This document shows, one piece after another, positions 45,813-53,924 of a DNA stretch of 64,000 nucleotides. This DNA comes from Nonomuraea sp. SYSU D8015 (GTDB taxonomy: Bacteria > Actinomycetota > Actinomycetes > Streptosporangiales > Streptosporangiaceae). The notes beneath the pieces were generated by a model that did no database searches, was not told the DNA's origin, and worked only from the letters and a program-made list of their open reading frames with translations. A program made the position numbers and the translations under genes. The stretch's first letter is position 1, and each line of letters opens with the position of its first letter. The stretch lies in assembly GCF_008065375.1 (NCBI RefSeq), contig NZ_VJYI01000031.1, forward strand, positions 51,744-115,743, written 5' to 3'.

Positions 45813-46213
45813 GCGTCTGCCCGCCGGGCGACCTCGCTGGCCCCATCGGTGGGCACAAAGCCGGCGATAGCTCGGCGGATCGCCAGCGGGCATTCGCGCA
45901 CGACCCGCCTGCGGTCGATCCCGCCGTACGCTGCGGCGGCCTCCACCACCGCGTCCTCACCGCTGGTCTGGTAGGCGGCCAGCGGCGCGTCGGCTGCGGC
46001 GCGGACCGCGCCGGTGATCATGAGGCCGACGACCCCGGCATCGGCCGCACTTGCGGAGGCCTTGCGCAGCGTCTCGCAGGTTTGCACGACCATGCCGGGC
46101 ATCCCGTCGCTGGGCAGGGGCTCATCCAGGCGCTCGCCAACAGAACGGGGCTGTACCAGATCGCCGGCGTGAATGTAAGGGGCCGCCAAGCGGCGCAGCA
46201 GCGGATCGATCAT
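45809..46213 (-). CDS. miniature HemB-like protein lacking the catalytic core
   Basis: This 134-residue protein matches the two ends of porphobilinogen synthase (HemB) joined together. Residues ~7-70 match the HemB N-terminus (GDLVQP, RLDEPLPSDGMPG, TLRKASASAADAGVVGLMITG). Residues ~78-134 match its C-terminus (LAAYQTSGEDAVVEAAAAYG, IDRRRVVRECPLAIRRA). The ~190-residue middle, holding the zinc cysteines and both Schiff-base lysines, is absent. It is an intact ORF coupled to its neighbours by ATGA and GTGA overlaps, so it is unlikely to be a random remnant. It cannot work as HemB; a structural or regulatory role is inferred. Confidence 0.7.
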   Translation of the reverse strand: MIDPLLRRLAAPYIHAGDLVQPRSVGERLDEPLPSDGMPGMVVQTCETLRKASASAADAGVVGLMITGAVRAAADAPLAAYQTSGEDAVVEAAAAYGGIDRRRVVRECPLAIRRAIAGFVPTDGASEVARRADA

Positions 46214-47007
46214 CGGGCCACTGCCTTCACGATCAGCTCCTGGTCCGCCTGCTCGACGAGGGAGCGTGGCGGCCGGCGCGCATATCCCACCTCCGGGCGG
46301 GCGATGATGCCCAGAGTGCGCAGCCGGTGCAGATGCTCGGCGGTGGCGACAGCCAGGCCGAGCGGATCGATCAGGGGCAGCCCAGCCAGTTCACGCACCC
46401 CTAGGTGCACCAGGATCTCGTGAGGGATGCCCGCAGCAGAGACCAGCCACTGCGCGCCTGCGGCCGCCGCCCGCGCCGCCGCCGCGGTGTAGGCCCGGAC
46501 CAACGGGTCGAAATCTTGGGCCAAAGCGTGCTCCACCAGCGCGGTGCCCTCAGCGATGACCTGGTAGGAAACCAGATCCGCCCCCGCCGCGCAGATGTTG
46601 CCGATGATCGGCTCGGCCAGCGCGTCGACAAAGCCGAGCACACCTAGGCGATAGCCGCCGTTGCGGGCCAGCTGCCAGGCGGCCTGTCCATAGCCTACGA
46701 CCGGGATGCCGGTGCGCCAGGCGGCCACAGCGAGGCCGGGATCTTGTTCGGCTGCGCTGATCCATGCGTCATAGCCTTGCCGCTCGGCGGCCACCGCAGA
46801 CGCGGCGAAGAAGTCGGCGAATAGTTGCCCGATCTCGCCATAGCCGACGAGTGGCTCGGGTAAGGCGGCCGCGTACGTGTCCGGCGGCAGGGTGTGAATG
46901 TCGATCGTGGTGCCGGGTCCGGCCACGGCGACGACGTGTTCGGCATACAGCTTGTCGAGCAGGGCCGAGCGGCCCTCAACGGTGTGTTTCTGAAGCCAGA
47001 TGCGCAT
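46210..47007 (-). CDS. Asp/Glu/hydantoin racemase-family protein without the catalytic cysteines
   Basis: This 265-residue protein has the hydantoin/Asp-Glu racemase fold (PGTTIDIHTLPP; GYDAWISAAEQDPGLAVAAW; IPVVGYGQAAWQLA; LGVLGF). Racemases use one Cys in each half. The first should be near residue 86 (family CFxDPG) but reads A-A-E-Q-D-P-G. The second (family GCAG) reads VSAAGIP near 190. Both are Ala, so racemisation is unlikely. ATG 47007 overlaps the monooxygenase stop (TGATG). Confidence 0.75.
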   Translation of the reverse strand: MRIWLQKHTVEGRSALLDKLYAEHVVAVAGPGTTIDIHTLPPDTYAAALPEPLVGYGEIGQLFADFFAASAVAAERQGYDAWISAAEQDPGLAVAAWRTGIPVVGYGQAAWQLARNGGYRLGVLGFVDALAEPIIGNICAAGADLVSYQVIAEGTALVEHALAQDFDPLVRAYTAAAARAAAAGAQWLVSAAGIPHEILVHLGVRELAGLPLIDPLGLAVATAEHLHRLRTLGIIARPEVGYARRPPRSLVEQADQELIVKAVAR

Positions 47008-48236
47008 CAGGTGTGCCCTATCGGTGGGGAGATGGTGTCGAGCAGGGAGGCTTTGGCCAGGTAGTCTCGGGTGGCCGCCGGGTCGGCGGCGATGGCGCGC
47101 AGCCGGGTGACGGCGGGCCGCCGGCGATGCCGGTCACGGTCCTGCACCCCGGCCACCTGCGCCTCGGCGCGGGGGATAACCGCCTGCAGTAGGATGCGTC
47201 GGCGCCGCGTCGCCCATCCGTCCAGGGCGGCGTCGGGCAAGCCACCGCTGAGCACGGCTGCCAGGATTTCCCCGAGTTCAGCGGCCTCCTGGAGGCCGGC
47301 GTTCATGTTGAGTCCTCCGGCGGTGGAGGTCAGGTGGGCTGCGTCGCCAGCGAAGAACACGCGCCCGTGCCGCAAGCTCGGCACGACACCTCTCGCGAGG
47401 CGATAGCTGTGCGCGTCTAAGATCCGCAGGTTCTTGCCGAATCCTGGCAGGGCCTGGCGGGTCAACGCGGTCACCGCGGCGCGGGACGGGCGGCGCTGGG
47501 TGGGGTGGGGGGTGGCTGGGCTGGGGTCTTTCGTGAGGGGCAGGCGGAACACGAGCTGCCAGTGGTCGGGCAGCTGGCGCAGGCTGCAGGACAGGGTGCG
47601 GTCTTGCAGGTAGGTCAACGGGGCAAGCCCGGGCAGCCGTTGCTGCAGGGGCGTGTCGGTAAGGACGCGCAGCGCTTGGGTGGGATACGGGGTCGCGGCC
47701 AGGGGCACGCCGAGCAGGGACCGGATGGTGCTGTGTGCGCCGTCGGCGGCGATGGCGTAGTCGGCCGCCTCCCACTGGCCGCCCGCGTGGATGTGTACCT
47801 GCGCTCCGGTGTCGGTAATCGCGTCCGCCGCGCAGACTAGGCGCAGCTGCGCGTGGCGGTGTCGTGCTAGCTCACGTTCCAGCAGCGTGAGGAGTCTCCC
47901 CTGGTCGGCGTGCAGTCGGAACGGATGGTCGGTCATCCCGGTCAACAGGCCCATGTTCATCTCGGCCAGCACACGGCCGCGGCAGGTGCGCCACTGCAGC
48001 CGGTCGACCAGAGTGCCGCCGGTGATGAGCGGCTCGGCGACGCCGAGACCTGCGAGCAGGTCCAGGGTCGCAGGGTGGAAGGTCGTGGCGAGCGAGTGCG
48101 AGCCGAGCTCCGGGCTGCGTTCCAACACGGTGACGGCGACGCCCGCGCGGGCCAGGGTGAGTGCGGCGGTCAGGCCGACTGGACCGGCCCCCACCACGAT
48201 GACGCGCGGGCTGCGGCCAGACAGGGGACTGTTCAT
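47007..48236 (-). CDS. FAD-dependent aromatic monooxygenase (class A)
   Basis: This 409-residue PHBH-type flavoprotein has the GxGxxG loop VIVVGAGPVGLTAALTLARA, the DG motif YAIAADGAHSTIRSLLG and the GD motif VFFAGDAAHLTSTAGGLNMN. It uses NAD(P)H and O2 to hydroxylate phenols. The DHB genes beside it make 2,3-dihydroxybenzoate a likely direct or downstream substrate (hydroxylation or decarboxylative hydroxylation). ATG 48236 overlaps the previous stop (ATGA). Confidence 0.9.
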   Translation of the reverse strand: MNSPLSGRSPRVIVVGAGPVGLTAALTLARAGVAVTVLERSPELGSHSLATTFHPATLDLLAGLGVAEPLITGGTLVDRLQWRTCRGRVLAEMNMGLLTGMTDHPFRLHADQGRLLTLLERELARHRHAQLRLVCAADAITDTGAQVHIHAGGQWEAADYAIAADGAHSTIRSLLGVPLAATPYPTQALRVLTDTPLQQRLPGLAPLTYLQDRTLSCSLRQLPDHWQLVFRLPLTKDPSPATPHPTQRRPSRAAVTALTRQALPGFGKNLRILDAHSYRLARGVVPSLRHGRVFFAGDAAHLTSTAGGLNMNAGLQEAAELGEILAAVLSGGLPDAALDGWATRRRRILLQAVIPRAEAQVAGVQDRDRHRRRPAVTRLRAIAADPAATRDYLAKASLLDTISPPIGHT

Positions 48237-49003
48237 GGAGCCAGTCCTTGTGCGGCCAGGCGTCGCAGCGCCCAGGGCAAGCCTTCGTCGGGCGCTGCCC
48301 CCGCCTGGTGGATGAGCCACCAGGCGCTGCACAGGTTCGAGGTGAGCAGCACGCGATTGTTTCCGTGGCCGAGCTCCGGCAACGCCTGCAGGGTCGCCGT
48401 CCCGGCGCCGGTGCACAGCAGCACCGCATCGTGTGGGAGATGAGCGCGCGCGACCTGCTCGACTAGCTCGGCGGCGCCGACCGCGTAGGGCGCATACCGA
48501 GTCCCCGGGCGGATAGCCAGGACGCGCACGCGCCAGCCGGCTCGCCGCCAGTACTGCCTGGCGTGTTCGGTCAGCCAGGCCTCATACTGGGAGACCAACA
48601 CCAGGGCACGGGTGTCCAGGCGGCGCAGGACCTGATGCGTGGCCAGTGTGGCGGTCGAGATGGGCACGTCGAATTGGGCGCTCAGGGCGGCGCAGTCATC
48701 ATGGTCGTTGTGGGCTCCCAGCAGGTAGCGGGAGCCGCTGCAGGCCACCAGCAGCGCATCCAGCTTCAGCCCGCCAAACGAGATGATCTTGTCGGGCAGC
48801 TCGGCGTTGTAGGACTCCAGGCGGGCCCGCAGCGGCTGGTGTGAGACGGAAAAGCGGGTGGTGTGCACCGCGTAGCCGGTCCCGAGCAGGCGCGTGATTT
48901 CCGACTCCACCGTGGGATTGCTCGGCGGCACCACCAAGCCGACGCGGCCGCGCAGCACGGCTGCGTCGGTCGCTGCCTGCGCGGCAAGGACCTGGGTCCT
49001 CAC
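48233..49003 (-). CDS. maleate isomerase/arylmalonate decarboxylase-like protein
   Basis: About 256 residues, Asp/Glu racemase superfamily, maleate cis-trans isomerase branch. Features: VGLVVPPSNPTVESEI at the N-terminus, the first catalytic Cys in LLVACSGSRYL, the second in AVLLCTGAGTATLQ, and TSNLCSAWW. Unlike the neighbour at 46210-47007, both cysteines are kept. GTG 49003 overlaps the HemA-like stop (GTGA); ATG 49012 is an alternative. A role on a dicarboxylic, possibly ring-cleaved, intermediate is inferred. Confidence 0.8.
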   Translation of the reverse strand: MRTQVLAAQAATDAAVLRGRVGLVVPPSNPTVESEITRLLGTGYAVHTTRFSVSHQPLRARLESYNAELPDKIISFGGLKLDALLVACSGSRYLLGAHNDHDDCAALSAQFDVPISTATLATHQVLRRLDTRALVLVSQYEAWLTEHARQYWRRAGWRVRVLAIRPGTRYAPYAVGAAELVEQVARAHLPHDAVLLCTGAGTATLQALPELGHGNNRVLLTSNLCSAWWLIHQAGAAPDEGLPWALRRLAAQGLAP

Positions 49004-49314
49004 GCTGTCCATCCGGTGTCGGGGCGGCCGGGCGTCAGGGCGAACAGTTCCCGTGCCGCGGTGACGTAGCGGTCGGCGTCGGGGGTGCCGGCGTGCGCGC
49101 TGACTCGCGCGCACACAGGCCCCAAAAGCGCATCTGCGATCCGGTTCAGTGCGGTGGCGAGCTCCGTGTGCGTTGCCGGGGTGAAGCTCACGCGTCTGAT
49201 CAACCGCGCCACTTCACTGTCGATCACGTGTGTCATGCGGTCGTGTAACGACGCGACGAGCTCGGCGGCCTCGCCCGCCTGCGGCGCCGGAGCCGTCACG
49301 GTCGAGGCGGACAT
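49000..49314 (-). CDS. stand-alone glutamyl-tRNA reductase (HemA) dimerisation-domain protein
   Basis: This 104-residue helical protein resembles the C-terminal dimerisation domain of glutamyl-tRNA reductase: LHDRMTHVIDSEVARLIRRV, then LATALNRIADALLGPVCARV, and a C-terminal DADRYVTAARELFAL like the family's AEALRELFGL. The catalytic Cys domain and NADPH domain are absent. ATG 49314 directly follows the stop of the 69-residue gene, and its stop overlaps the maleate-isomerase-like start, so it is a designed small gene rather than a truncated end. Confidence 0.7.
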   Translation of the reverse strand: MSASTVTAPAPQAGEAAELVASLHDRMTHVIDSEVARLIRRVSFTPATHTELATALNRIADALLGPVCARVSAHAGTPDADRYVTAARELFALTPGRPDTGWTA

Positions 49315-49523
49315 CAGCACCCGCTCCACAACGTCTTCGGTGAGGTGATCGCGGCCCATCGCTCGTGGCGGGCTCGCGTCGTGTGGCCGGTGTCGCTGAC
49401 GGTCAGGTGAACCTGGTCCGGGCGCACGTGCAACAACTTCACGGCGCTTTGCGTGACGGTACGTAGGTCGCGGGTCGCTCGACCGTCGACCGGATCGGCG
49501 GCGATTTCGATGGTGATCAGCAC
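49314..49523 (-). CDS. small protein, 4-oxalocrotonate tautomerase-like
   Basis: 69 residues, starting with GTG and LITIEIAADPVDGRATRDLR, then VTQSAVKLLHVRPDQVHLTV. The strand-helix-strand pattern is that of small tautomerases, but the catalytic Pro1 is missing (Leu follows the start). GGAAGGA lies upstream. Coupled to the HemA-like gene. The assignment is tentative; function without Pro1 is unknown. Confidence 0.5.
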   Translation of the reverse strand: MLITIEIAADPVDGRATRDLRTVTQSAVKLLHVRPDQVHLTVSDTGHTTRARHERWAAITSPKTLWSGC

Positions 49524-49640
49524 AGGAATCCTTCCCTGGAGTGGGGAGCCATCGGGGTGAGAGCAGGGGTGAGCTGCGAAAAAGGCGGCGGGGGGCAGCC
49601 ACGCGGCGCGGCGTCTGCGAGCCGGCGCGCAGAGGTGTCG

Positions 49641-51581
49641 TTAGCGGCCATAAGCGTGTCCCCCGGCGATGGGCGCTGCGGTTTGGAGCCGCTGGTGGAC
49701 CCGGCGTCGCCGGGCGGTGACGGCGGGCGTGGCATGCAGGATGGTCGCCGCCAGGGGATCGAGTTCGGGGTGACATGGGCAGCAGCGGGCGATGTCGCCG
49801 GTGGCGACCGCTGGCAAGGCGGCTGCCCGTGATGATGGCTGTATCGGCACGGGATCGGAGGGGTAGGCCTGCAGCCAGGTCTCGGCGGCCTGGGCGGCCT
49901 GGATGAGCGCCGTATGCAACTGCTCGAGCACCTCGCGGGGCACGGGTGACGCGGAGAGTGCGGCTGGTGCGGGCGGCACCGTGGGCGGCAGGGGCGGCGC
50001 CGCGGGGGGCGGGACGGCGGCCAGGCGGACCCGGGCGGGCCGCTGCCGGATTTCCTGGGGGACGCGCCTGCTCTTCCAGGCGAGCATGAGCGGCCGGGCC
50101 ACGGCTAGCAGCCCGCATAGCCCGGCGGCGGCCAGGCAGGTGATCAGGATCGACTGGTATCCGGCCGACGGGCCGGACAGGAGGGGGTGCTGAAGCAGCA
50201 CGCTGGCGCCCGCTACCCCCAGGGCTCCCCCACCTTGGCGGGCAGTCATGGTGGCCGCGCTGGCCACGGCCGCCTGTCCAGGCACATGCGTCTGGCTTCC
50301 GACGGTCGCGGTCACTGCCGACAGGATGCCGAGCCCCAGCCCGAGCACGGCGAGCGCGGCCAGCGCCAGAGCGCTGTCGGGATCGGTCCGCAGCAGCCAG
50401 GCCAAGGCGATGCCGGCGGCGATGACCAGCATCGCGCCGGTGTAGGCGGCGGCGGCCGATCCCCACCGCCCGCTCCCGGCGCCCGCGAGCGGGCCGGCCA
50501 GCATGACCGCCGCTGACAGCGGGCACAGCAGCAGGCTGGCCCACCAGGCGTCAAACCCGATGTCGGCCAGGTAGGACGGAGCGAACGCCAAGATCGGGTA
50601 CGCGGTCACGCCGTAAATCGCCGACATCAGCCAGCCCCACCGCCAGCGGCCGTGCCGCCACAGGGCGAGCGGCACGGCCGGACGCGGGTGGAAGCGTGAG
50701 CGCCACAGCACTGCCGCTACGGCGGTCAGGCCCAGCACCGTCACGGCCAGGACGCGCCGCGAGGTCCATCCCCAATCGGCGCCGTGACAGATGACCAGCA
50801 CGAGAGCGCCGATGCCAATGACCAGCAGCAGCGCACCCAGCAGATCGGGCATCCGGCCAGCGCCGGGATGATCACGCGGGAGCGCAGGCAGCAAGCACAC
50901 CGACGCTGCGGCCAGCACCAATCCCGGCAGGAACAGAGCCCGCCAGCCGAGCGAGGCGACCAGCGCGCCGCCACCGGCGTGCAGCAAGACCGTGCCCGCT
51001 GCGCCCGCGCCGCTCCACCAGCCAATCGCCGCCCGCTGACGGTGCCGGGGCAGGTGCGCGATCAACAGCCCGAGCGAGGCGGGGATCATCAGCGCGGCGC
51101 CGCTGGCCTGTCCGGCACGGGCGGCCAGCAGGATCAGCCAGGTGGGGGCGGCCATCATCGCCGCGGTGGACGCCGCGAAGATCACCAGCCCGCTCCCGAG
51201 GACCAAGCGAGGGCCGAGCCGGGCGGCCAAGTGCCCACCGACGCTCAGCAGGGCCGCGAAGCAAATCAGAAAACCGGTAGCCATCCAGCTCCAGCCGGCC
51301 AGCCCCAGCTGGCGCGCCAGCGCGTCCGGCACGACGGCCTCGCGCGGCCCGGCCATGGGCATCACGCTGATGCACATCGTCGCGGCGACGATGTCGGCCA
51401 TCACCAGGCCGTTGGCGATGCCGCACATCACCACGAGCACCACGCTCGACCCGACATCGCGGTGCGACCGGGAGATGCGGGCTTGCGCGTGGTCAGCAGG
51501 GATGTGGTCAGCGTGGATGTGCTCAGCGTGCGTGGCGGCAGCGGCTGACCCAGCGGGCGCGGCTTGCGGGGTTACCGACAC
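49641..51581 (-). CDS. MFS transporter with long C-terminal cytoplasmic tail
   Basis: This 646-residue transporter has a His-rich N-terminal segment (about 17-35, HAEHIHADHIPADH), about 14 membrane segments as in DHA2 drug exporters (GHLAARLGPRLVLGSGLV loop between helices 2 and 3), and a ~150-residue tail with Pro-rich and helical parts (VPREVLEQLHTALIQAAQAA). GTG 51581 has GGGAGG upstream. A similar tail occurs in the second MFS protein at 56457-58112. Likely exporter of the cluster product. Confidence 0.85.
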   Translation of the reverse strand: MSVTPQAAPAGSAAAATHAEHIHADHIPADHAQARISRSHRDVGSSVVLVVMCGIANGLVMADIVAATMCISVMPMAGPREAVVPDALARQLGLAGWSWMATGFLICFAALLSVGGHLAARLGPRLVLGSGLVIFAASTAAMMAAPTWLILLAARAGQASGAALMIPASLGLLIAHLPRHRQRAAIGWWSGAGAAGTVLLHAGGGALVASLGWRALFLPGLVLAAASVCLLPALPRDHPGAGRMPDLLGALLLVIGIGALVLVICHGADWGWTSRRVLAVTVLGLTAVAAVLWRSRFHPRPAVPLALWRHGRWRWGWLMSAIYGVTAYPILAFAPSYLADIGFDAWWASLLLCPLSAAVMLAGPLAGAGSGRWGSAAAAYTGAMLVIAAGIALAWLLRTDPDSALALAALAVLGLGLGILSAVTATVGSQTHVPGQAAVASAATMTARQGGGALGVAGASVLLQHPLLSGPSAGYQSILITCLAAAGLCGLLAVARPLMLAWKSRRVPQEIRQRPARVRLAAVPPPAAPPLPPTVPPAPAALSASPVPREVLEQLHTALIQAAQAAETWLQAYPSDPVPIQPSSRAAALPAVATGDIARCCPCHPELDPLAATILHATPAVTARRRRVHQRLQTAAPIAGGHAYGR

Positions 51582-51909
51582 CAGACCTCCCTGAGCGATC
51601 GGCCCGTCGCAGCCGATGGGATGGCCTGAGCAAGCGGCGGCCGGGAGGAGGCGACAGGGCGGCACTGTCGCAAAGGGCTGCGGTGTCGGTTGGGTGTAGC
51701 AGAAGAGGTCGCGCCACCACCGCGCCCGGCAGGCGGGTGCGGCCAGACGGGAGCAGTGGTGGCGCGCGTCAGGGGAAGGGCACCGCCGATCGTGGGGCGG
51801 CGCGCGCTCCCACCACCAGCGAAGCAGGTGGCAAGGGTGGTGGCGGTGCGGGCTGTCGGCGCGCTGGGGGCGCGCCGTGCGGGCGATCGCAGTGGAGTTG
51901 CGGGGACGC
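51582..51909. other. 328-bp gap inside the cluster, no gene seen
   Basis: No supported gene lies between the HemC-like stop and the MFS start. The long frames here belong to shadows. It may contain a secondary promoter for the MFS-to-DHB genes. Confidence 0.4.
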
Positions 51910-52839
51910 TCATGTCGTCTCACCCGTTCCGGTTTCGGCGAGCAGGTCCCAGGAGGCAACTGCGGCGTGCAGGTCAGCCCCCAGCCGATGACCCAGGTCG
52001 GCCGCTTCGGTGGAATCGGCCGTGCCGAAGGTGCGGGCCAGGCGCCGCCCGTCGCGCGACAGCACCGCCGCGGTCACGCTGACCAGGTGGCCGTCGTCGG
52101 CGGCGTAGCCGCCGACGACGAACCGGCCCTCGGGGTTCAGGGCCGCCAGGAGCGCCCGTTCCGCGGTGATCGCGCGCCAGGTGCGCAGATCGTGCAGCAC
52201 GCGCACGGTGTCGATGACGTCATACCGGTCGTTGAGGCATTCCAAGACGAGCGCGCCCTGACCGGGGTCGGGCAGCAGTTGCTCGATCGCGAAAACCTGG
52301 CCGACCTTGGCCTTGCGGCGGCCGAGGTCGAGTCGGCCGCACACAACGGCGGCCAGCTGCCCGTCGGCGACCATGTCCATGCAGATCTGGGCGTCGCCGT
52401 CGATGAGGTGATAGCTCAGGTCAGGCCGCAGCCGGCGCAGCATGGCCAGACGGCGGGCCGACGTGGTGCCCACCACCGCACCCCGGGCAAGTTCGCCGAA
52501 GGGGCGGGCGGCGAGCAGGACATCACGGGGATCATCCCGGGCGGGGGTGGCCGCCATCGCCAGCTGCCCCTCCGGGGTGGTGGGCAGATCCGACACGGCA
52601 TGGACCGCACAATCGATCTCACCAGCCGCCAACTGGGCGCGCAGCGCACGCACGCTCGCCGCCGGCTGCTGACCCACCTGAGCCGCAGCGCCGACCGGAA
52701 GGGAGACCAGTTCGGCCGGGACTGGTTGGACGTCGCGTCCGGTCAGCGAGCGCAGCTCGTCCGCCAGTGCTTGGAGAGGGAGGTGTGGGGCACCGCTCAG
52801 CCGCAGCAATCCACGCTGGCGTGGGAATCCGTCGATCAC
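51910..52839 (-). CDS. hydroxymethylbilane synthase (HemC)-like protein lacking the cofactor cysteine
   Basis: The 309-residue protein follows the HemC fold along its length: VHAVSDLPTTP (83-84 is Lys-Asp in HemC, Ser-Asp here), GTTSARR (124-130), PDPGQGALVLE and AERALLAALNPEGRFVVGGYA. In HemC the last segment reads GGC, and that Cys carries the dipyrromethane cofactor; here Gly238 replaces it. The RGN substrate loop also reads DGD. The catalytic Asp84 remains. It should not polymerise porphobilinogen as HemC does. GTG 52839 has AGGAGG 7 nt upstream and overlaps the hydrolase stop (GTGA). Confidence 0.8.
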   Translation of the reverse strand: MIDGFPRQRGLLRLSGAPHLPLQALADELRSLTGRDVQPVPAELVSLPVGAAAQVGQQPAASVRALRAQLAAGEIDCAVHAVSDLPTTPEGQLAMAATPARDDPRDVLLAARPFGELARGAVVGTTSARRLAMLRRLRPDLSYHLIDGDAQICMDMVADGQLAAVVCGRLDLGRRKAKVGQVFAIEQLLPDPGQGALVLECLNDRYDVIDTVRVLHDLRTWRAITAERALLAALNPEGRFVVGGYAADDGHLVSVTAAVLSRDGRRLARTFGTADSTEAADLGHRLGADLHAAVASWDLLAETGTGETT

Positions 52840-53924
52840 GACGATACCTCCTGACGCTGACCTGACGGGCGATGCGGGGTGCCGCTGTCCGGCCATGTCT
52901 CGTGCGGGTGGGCAGGCGTGCTGCGTCCGGCGGGTCGGGGTGTAGGTTCGAGCGCGGGCCCGCGCGTGTGGGCGGTGGCGAGCGTGCGGGTCTCACCGAT
53001 GGCCATCGCCCACAGGTCTTGCTCCGGGCGGCCGGCGTGCCGCCAGGCATGGATGCTCAGCGTGCGCGGCTCGAGGAGGGGTTCGTCAGACAGCACAAAG
53101 GTCGCCCAGTGCATCAATGCCATCCGGGCCGCGCCCAGATCGGCGCACGCGCGCACCGCTTGAGCAGGATCGAGGTGAGCCCAGCTCTGGAAGAAGCGCG
53201 GGCCAAAGGATCCGGTCGGCATCAAGGCCAGATCAATCCCGGGATAGCGCGCGCCGATCGCGGCGAAGTGCGGGGCGTAGGCGCTGTCACCGGCGTGATA
53301 GATCTGCTGGCCTGTCGGGACGGTCAGCAGCCAGCTGGCCCAGAGCGTGCGCCAGAGCCCCCACGGGGTGCGACCTGACCAGTGGGCGGCGGGCAGGCAG
53401 ACGAATTTCAGGTCATCGACCATCGCGTGCTGCCACCAGTCCAGCTCTTGCACCCGGCAAAAGCCTCGGCGGCGAAACCCGCGACCTAGTTTGGCCGGGA
53501 CGAGCACGCTGATGCGGCGATCCAGCCTGTCCACGGTGGACCAATCCAGGTGATCAACGTGATCGTGGCTGATCAGCAAAACATCGACCGGCGGCAGTTC
53601 GGCGACGTCCAGCCCGGGCGGAGTGAGCCGCGGCCGCACACCGGGGATTTTCGCCGACAAAACCGGGTCGATGAGGATCGCGCGGGTGGCGGTGCGCACC
53701 AGCCACGAGGAATGCCCGAGCCAGGTCAGCGCCACCTCCCCCTGTCCGACCGGGCGCAGCTCGGCGCGTTGGACGGGCAAGAGGTGGGCCTCGGACAGAT
53801 CGCGACGCGTCCAGCCACCGTGCACAGCGATGCGGATCAGGTCGGCCAGACCGGGCAGCGGGTGCACGCGCCGGTGGCGGAAGCTGCGCGGCCAGGTGGC
53901 TGTGCCGCTGCCGTGCTCAGCCAT
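52836..53924 (-). CDS. metallo-beta-lactamase-fold hydrolase (UlaG/NAPE-PLD-like)
   Basis: This 362-residue protein has LTWLGHSSWLVR, the metal motif SHDHVDHLDW (HxHxDH), the PAAHWSGRTPWG His, HAGDSAYAPHF (Asp ligand) and ALMPTGSFGPRFF typical of NAPE-PLD/RomA-like hydrolases. These cleave phosphodiesters or lactones/amides. The C-terminal ~40 residues are low-complexity. ATG 53924 overlaps the methyltransferase gene by 8 bp. Confidence 0.85.
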   Translation of the reverse strand: MAEHGSGTATWPRSFRHRRVHPLPGLADLIRIAVHGGWTRRDLSEAHLLPVQRAELRPVGQGEVALTWLGHSSWLVRTATRAILIDPVLSAKIPGVRPRLTPPGLDVAELPPVDVLLISHDHVDHLDWSTVDRLDRRISVLVPAKLGRGFRRRGFCRVQELDWWQHAMVDDLKFVCLPAAHWSGRTPWGLWRTLWASWLLTVPTGQQIYHAGDSAYAPHFAAIGARYPGIDLALMPTGSFGPRFFQSWAHLDPAQAVRACADLGAARMALMHWATFVLSDEPLLEPRTLSIHAWRHAGRPEQDLWAMAIGETRTLATAHTRGPALEPTPRPAGRSTPAHPHETWPDSGTPHRPSGQRQEVSS

